Assembly: GCF_001653715.1 (NCBI RefSeq)
Contig: NZ_LWHQ01000076.1
Location: forward strand, 45,285-82,220
DNA length: 36,936 nt
DNA from: Methylobacterium platani
GTDB taxonomy: Bacteria > Pseudomonadota > Alphaproteobacteria > Rhizobiales > Beijerinckiaceae
Reading direction: 5' to 3'
The notes below the pieces were generated by a model. The model was given only the letters and a program-made list of their open reading frames with translations, did not search any database and was not told where the DNA came from. Of this stretch, positions 33,952-36,936 are shown one piece after another (within the stretch, counting starts at the first letter, position 1; each line of letters opens with the position of its first letter). The position numbers and the translations under genes are program-made.

Positions 33952-34149
33952 TCAGGAGCCGAACTGCGAGCCCAGGCGCTCCAGATACTCGGCGAGGTCG
34001 ATGCCGCCGACCTTCTTGCCGTAATCGAACCGCGCCCCGGGCCGGATCGCCACGCTCTCGCGGGCGGTGGTCAGGGTGACGGGGCGGGTGCAGACCCAGG
34101 CACCGTCGCGCCGATGCTCGAAGTAATTCAGGATCTCGTGCCGGTTCAC
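33952..34149 (-). CDS. 65-residue small protein of unknown function
   Basis: The GTG at 34149 is preceded by GGGAGG at ideal spacing, which decides the start; a longer frame to 34302 lacks likeness to a protein. The product (starts MNRHEILNYFEHRRDGAW, ends LAEYLERLGSQFGS) has a plausible beta-rich middle (VCTRPVTLTTARESVAIRPG) and a C-terminal helix. I recognise no family. It diverges from the glutathione peroxidase gene; the perfect 12-nt palindrome CTCAAGCTTGAG at 34250-34261 lies between them. Confidence 0.72.
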   Translation of the reverse strand: MNRHEILNYFEHRRDGAWVCTRPVTLTTARESVAIRPGARFDYGKKVGGIDLAEYLERLGSQFGS

Positions 34150-34331
34150 GTCGACCTCCCACCGCGTCTGGCGTCGTTCTCGCCGGACAACGTGACAGTC
34201 GGGCGGAAGTTCACGGCAAGACGCCGCCGGGACGCCGTCGCCGGCCCGACTCAAGCTTGAGCATACGCGGTCGCTTGCGCCGCGCCGGAGGCCGGGAGAC
34301 AATCGGGGGGCTGTTCTCGAGGAGCATCCCG

Positions 34332-34898
34332 ATGCCGCTCGCCCGCCGCGAGGCCCTGTTCCTGCTCGCCGGCACCCTCGCCGTCCCGGCCCGGGCCGCC
34401 CCGCTCCAGAGCGGCGTGACCGCCTCCGCCTTCAGCTTCGCCAAGCCGGAGGGCGGCAGCCTGGCGCTGGCCGAGCAGGCGGGGAAGCCGATCCTGGTCG
34501 TCAACACCGCGACGGCCTGCGGCTACGCCCCGCAATTCGCGGGGTTGCAGCAGCTCTGGACCCGGTTCGGGTCCCGCGGGCTGACGGTGATCGCGGTCCC
34601 TTCCGCCGATTTCGGGCGCCAGGAGCCCCTCGACGGGCTCGCGATCGCCGAGGCCGCGCGCAAGAATCACGGCGTGACCTTCCCGGTCGTGGCCAAGACC
34701 GGCGTGACGGGACCGCAGGCCCACCCCTTCTACCGCTGGGCGGCGTCCGAGAAGCCGGCCGAGACCCCGCGCTGGAACTTCCACAAGTACCTGGTCGGCC
34801 GCGACGGCCACCTCGCCGCCGCCTTCGCGACGCCGGTCGAGCCGACGGATCCGCGGGTGATCGCCGCGATCGTGAAGGAGCTGGATGCGGCGGGGTAG
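34332..34898 (+). CDS. exported glutathione peroxidase-family protein
   Basis: The 188-residue thiol peroxidase has Cys63 in NTATACGYAPQF, Gln97 in FGRQEP and Trp148-Asn149 in WNFHKYLV, the GPx tetrad with Cys instead of Sec. The usual NQFGxQEPG reads SADFGRQEP, so two residues before the Phe differ. An N-terminal signal, ARREALFLLAGTLAVPARA, contains a twin Arg and may route it through Tat to the periplasm; most bacterial GPx homologues are cytoplasmic. GAGGAG lies 8 nt before the ATG at 34332. It should reduce lipid or hydrogen peroxides, probably with thioredoxin as donor. Confidence 0.9.
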   Translation: MPLARREALFLLAGTLAVPARAAPLQSGVTASAFSFAKPEGGSLALAEQAGKPILVVNTATACGYAPQFAGLQQLWTRFGSRGLTVIAVPSADFGRQEPLDGLAIAEAARKNHGVTFPVVAKTGVTGPQAHPFYRWAASEKPAETPRWNFHKYLVGRDGHLAAAFATPVEPTDPRVIAAIVKELDAAG

Positions 34899-34943
34899 GG
34901 GGACCGCCCGCTCTGCGAGAGCAGAACATGACCGATTGCTTCA

Positions 34944-34980
34944 TCCCACTGACAACCTCATCCTGAAGTTGTCAGTGGGA
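34944..34980. terminator. 13-bp perfect inverted repeat between GPx and cysI
   Basis: TCCCACTGACAAC (34944-34956) and GTTGTCAGTGGGA (34968-34980) flank an 11-nt loop. It is less GC-rich than other hairpins here and lies between convergent genes, so it may be a bidirectional terminator or an inserted small repeat. Confidence 0.55.
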
Positions 34981-35025
34981 GGGAGGCACGATCCGCGGGG
35001 CGATCGAACCCGCCGCGATCCCCGC

Positions 35026-36840
35026 TCAGGCCACCGCCTTCTGCGCCCCGGTCTGCGCGTGGAAGTCCGGCCCGTTGCCGGTCTTCGCCACGTAGCCGGC
35101 CCGGATCACGAAGTCTCCGAAGCGCTCGCCCGTGGTCCGGTCCTTGGCATAAGCCGCGAAGAGCGGGTCGAGCTTCGGGCGGATATCCGCGGCGGTCACA
35201 TCCTCGGCGTAGAGCTTGCTCAGCCGCGAGCCGTCGAAGGCGGCGCCGAGATAGAGGTTGTAGCGCTCGGGGCCGCGGCCGACGAGGCCGATCTCGGCGA
35301 TGAACGGCCGGGCGCAGCCGTTGGGACAGCCGGTCATCCGGATGGTGATGTCGTCCTCGGCGAGGCCGTGCGAAGCGAGGCTCTCCTCGAGCTCGTCGAT
35401 CAGGCTCGGCAGGTAGCGCTCGCTCTCGGCGAGAGCCAGGCCGCAGGTCGGCAGCGCCACGCAGGCGAGGCTGTTGCGGCGCAACGCGCCCGCGCCGGTG
35501 GTGAGGCGGTATTCCTGCACCAGGGCGTCGATCTCGGCCTTCCGGTCCGCCGGGACGTTGGCGATGATGACGTTCTGGTTGCCGGTGAGGCGGAAATCGC
35601 CCTGGTGCACCTCGGCGATGCGGCGCAGGCCGGCGAGGAATTGCGGCCCGCCCTCGACGTCCTTGATCCGGCCCGACGGCACGTAGAGCGTCAGGTGGTG
35701 CGTGCCGTCGTCGCCCGCGACCCAGCCGTAGCGGTCGCCGTTGCCCGTGAGGGTGAAGGGCTTCGGATCCTGGAAGGCGCGGCCGACCCGCTTCTCGACC
35801 TCGGCCCGGAAGGCCTTCAGGCCGTAGCGCTCGATCGTGTACTTCAGGCGGGCGTTCTTGCGGACATTGCGGTTGCCCCAGTCGCGCTGGACGGTCATCA
35901 CCGCCTCGGCGACCTTGAGGGCGTATTCGGGCTCTGCGAACAGCATCACGTCGGCGGTGCGCGGGAAGGTATCGGTCTCGCCGTGGGTCATGCCCATGCC
36001 GCCGCCGACGGTGACGTTCCAGCCCGTCACCTTGCCCGCCTCGTCGAGGATCGCGATGAAGCCGAGGTCGTGGGCGTAGACGTCGACCTCGTTGGAGGGC
36101 GGCACCGCCACTATGGTCTTGAACTTCCGCGGCAGGTAGGTCTTGCCGTAGACCGGTTCGACCTCGGCGACATCGTCGCCGCCGACCACGCGCTCGCCGT
36201 CGAGCCAGATCTCGCGCCAGGCATTGGTCTTCGGCAAGAGGCTGTCGGAGATGTCCTTCGCCAGGGTGTAGGCGGCCTCGTGGGCGCCCTTCTGGGCTGG
36301 GTTCGTCGCCGCCATCACGTTGCGGTTGACGTCGCCGCAGGCCGCGATCGTGTCGAGCAGCGCCGCATCGATCGCCGCCATCGTGCGCTTGAGGTTCGAC
36401 TTGATGACGCCGTGATACTGGAAGGTCTGGCGCGTCGTCGCCCGCAGGGTGCCGTTGGCGTAGGTGCGGGCGATCTCGTCGAGGATCAGCCACTGCTTCG
36501 GGGTCACGACGCCGCCGGCGATGCGCAGGCGGATCATGAAGGAATAGGCCTTGTCGAGCTTCTTCCTGGTCCGCTCGGCCCGCAGGTCGCGGTCGTCCTG
36601 CAGGTACATCCCGTGGAACTTCACGAGCTGCCCGTCATCGTCCGAGATCGCACCCGTCGCGTTCTTCAGGAGCCCATCGGCGAGGGTGCCGCGCAGGTAG
36701 CCGCTGGCGATCTTGATGTGCTCGTTGGCCGAGAGCTTGGCCGCCCGGGCGGCTTCCGCGTCGGTGATCGGGCGCTCGGTCGGCGGCGTCTCGTAGACGC
36801 GCTCGGCGGTGGGGGTGTCGGCGGTCTTGTGGTCGGCCAT
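35026..36840 (-). CDS. cysI: sulfite reductase hemoprotein (beta) subunit
   Basis: The 604-residue assimilatory sulfite reductase binds siroheme and a [4Fe-4S] cluster. The cluster ligands are Cys460 and Cys466 (CVALPTC) and Cys505 and Cys509 (CPNGC). Siroheme-contact blocks such as RATTRQTFQYHGV, GDVNRNVMA and RLTGNQNVIIANV are present. It reduces sulfite to sulfide for cysteine synthesis. Length and motifs are normal. The ATG at 36840 (MADHKTADTPTAER) fits; an upstream frame to 36909 looks like leader sequence. cysJ or another electron donor is not visible; what lies beyond the right edge is unknown. Confidence 0.96.
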   Translation of the reverse strand: MADHKTADTPTAERVYETPPTERPITDAEAARAAKLSANEHIKIASGYLRGTLADGLLKNATGAISDDDGQLVKFHGMYLQDDRDLRAERTRKKLDKAYSFMIRLRIAGGVVTPKQWLILDEIARTYANGTLRATTRQTFQYHGVIKSNLKRTMAAIDAALLDTIAACGDVNRNVMAATNPAQKGAHEAAYTLAKDISDSLLPKTNAWREIWLDGERVVGGDDVAEVEPVYGKTYLPRKFKTIVAVPPSNEVDVYAHDLGFIAILDEAGKVTGWNVTVGGGMGMTHGETDTFPRTADVMLFAEPEYALKVAEAVMTVQRDWGNRNVRKNARLKYTIERYGLKAFRAEVEKRVGRAFQDPKPFTLTGNGDRYGWVAGDDGTHHLTLYVPSGRIKDVEGGPQFLAGLRRIAEVHQGDFRLTGNQNVIIANVPADRKAEIDALVQEYRLTTGAGALRRNSLACVALPTCGLALAESERYLPSLIDELEESLASHGLAEDDITIRMTGCPNGCARPFIAEIGLVGRGPERYNLYLGAAFDGSRLSKLYAEDVTAADIRPKLDPLFAAYAKDRTTGERFGDFVIRAGYVAKTGNGPDFHAQTGAQKAVA

Positions 36841-36936
36841 GGGGGTGGTGTCCGTTCGGGCGCCGGGTACGGCGTAAGATCTACCGGCATCTCCGGCACG
36901 TGACAGCACCGAATGAGACGCGGGATCCCCTCTCCC
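36841..36936 (-). promoter_or_regulatory. upstream leader of cysI (partial)
   Basis: The last 96 nt carry the cysI leader. There is no strong ribosome site just before the ATG (a run of C/G only) and no recognisable promoter boxes. The promoter may lie beyond the edge. Confidence 0.3.

Noticed and set aside
30731..34024. 1097-codon + frame over the envelope operon and otsA
   Set aside because: Mixed antisense and out-of-frame shadow; the otsA frame has all the family motifs.

Overview
The window is very GC-rich and densely coded, with almost every coding codon ending in G or C. Gene content and style point to an alphaproteobacterium of the Methylobacterium type. Pointers are a MutL with the endonuclease motif, a DUF3618/YqjE-type envelope gene cluster, a GGAAC-N17-GTT promoter of the EcfG general stress sigma factor, trehalose-6-phosphate synthase and many small uncharacterised proteins. 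This assignment is an inference; no rRNA or other marker gene is present. I see no tRNA, rRNA, CRISPR array, IS element or prophage.

Layout. (1) 1-7.6 kb: a three-gene export operon on + (LpxL-like acyltransferase, HlyD-type adaptor, C39-peptidase ABC exporter). It is followed by a divergent SDR / ArsR-like regulator pair sharing a strong dyad operator, and by a TolC-type outer membrane protein on -. Together these supply all three layers of a type I secretion machine for leader-peptide-bearing cargo, with a lipid-transferring enzyme as first gene. (2) 8.1-10.3 kb: two sugar-acid oxidoreductases (UxaB/UxuB-like and L-galactonate/L-gulonate 5-dehydrogenase-like) that could act in sequence. A 32-bp duplication at the start of the second creates an 11-codon upstream ORF. 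(3) 10.4-19.4 kb: outer-membrane beta-barrel protein, GNAT acetyltransferase, mutL, aquaporin, hexapeptide acetyltransferase, a Wzz/BY-kinase-type polysaccharide co-polymerase with a decayed kinase site, and a 48-codon small gene. (4) 19.5-25.7 kb: ClC antiporter, ketopantoate-reductase-like protein, then an operon of a SCO-like thioredoxin-fold protein and a 973-residue secreted copper-radical oxidase carrying ricin-type and tectonin-type lectin domains. (5) 26.1-28.8 kb: UV-damage endonuclease, RBBP9-like hydrolase and methyltransferase, all on -. (6) 28.9-31.3 kb: four small envelope proteins (ElaB/YqjD-like, DUF3618, YqjE-like, and one unclassified) behind an EcfG-type promoter. (7) 31.7-36.8 kb: otsA, a TetR regulator, a 65-residue small protein, a secreted glutathione peroxidase and cysI.

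Convergent gene pairs are separated repeatedly by strong hairpins, some of them remarkable: a perfect 30-bp palindrome, a 33-bp hairpin unit repeated three and a half times, and a 43-nt near-perfect palindrome that sits, unusually, between divergent genes. The two most promising less-described systems are the acyltransferase-linked peptide exporter at the left and the SCO/copper-oxidase/double-lectin operon at 22.1-25.7 kb.
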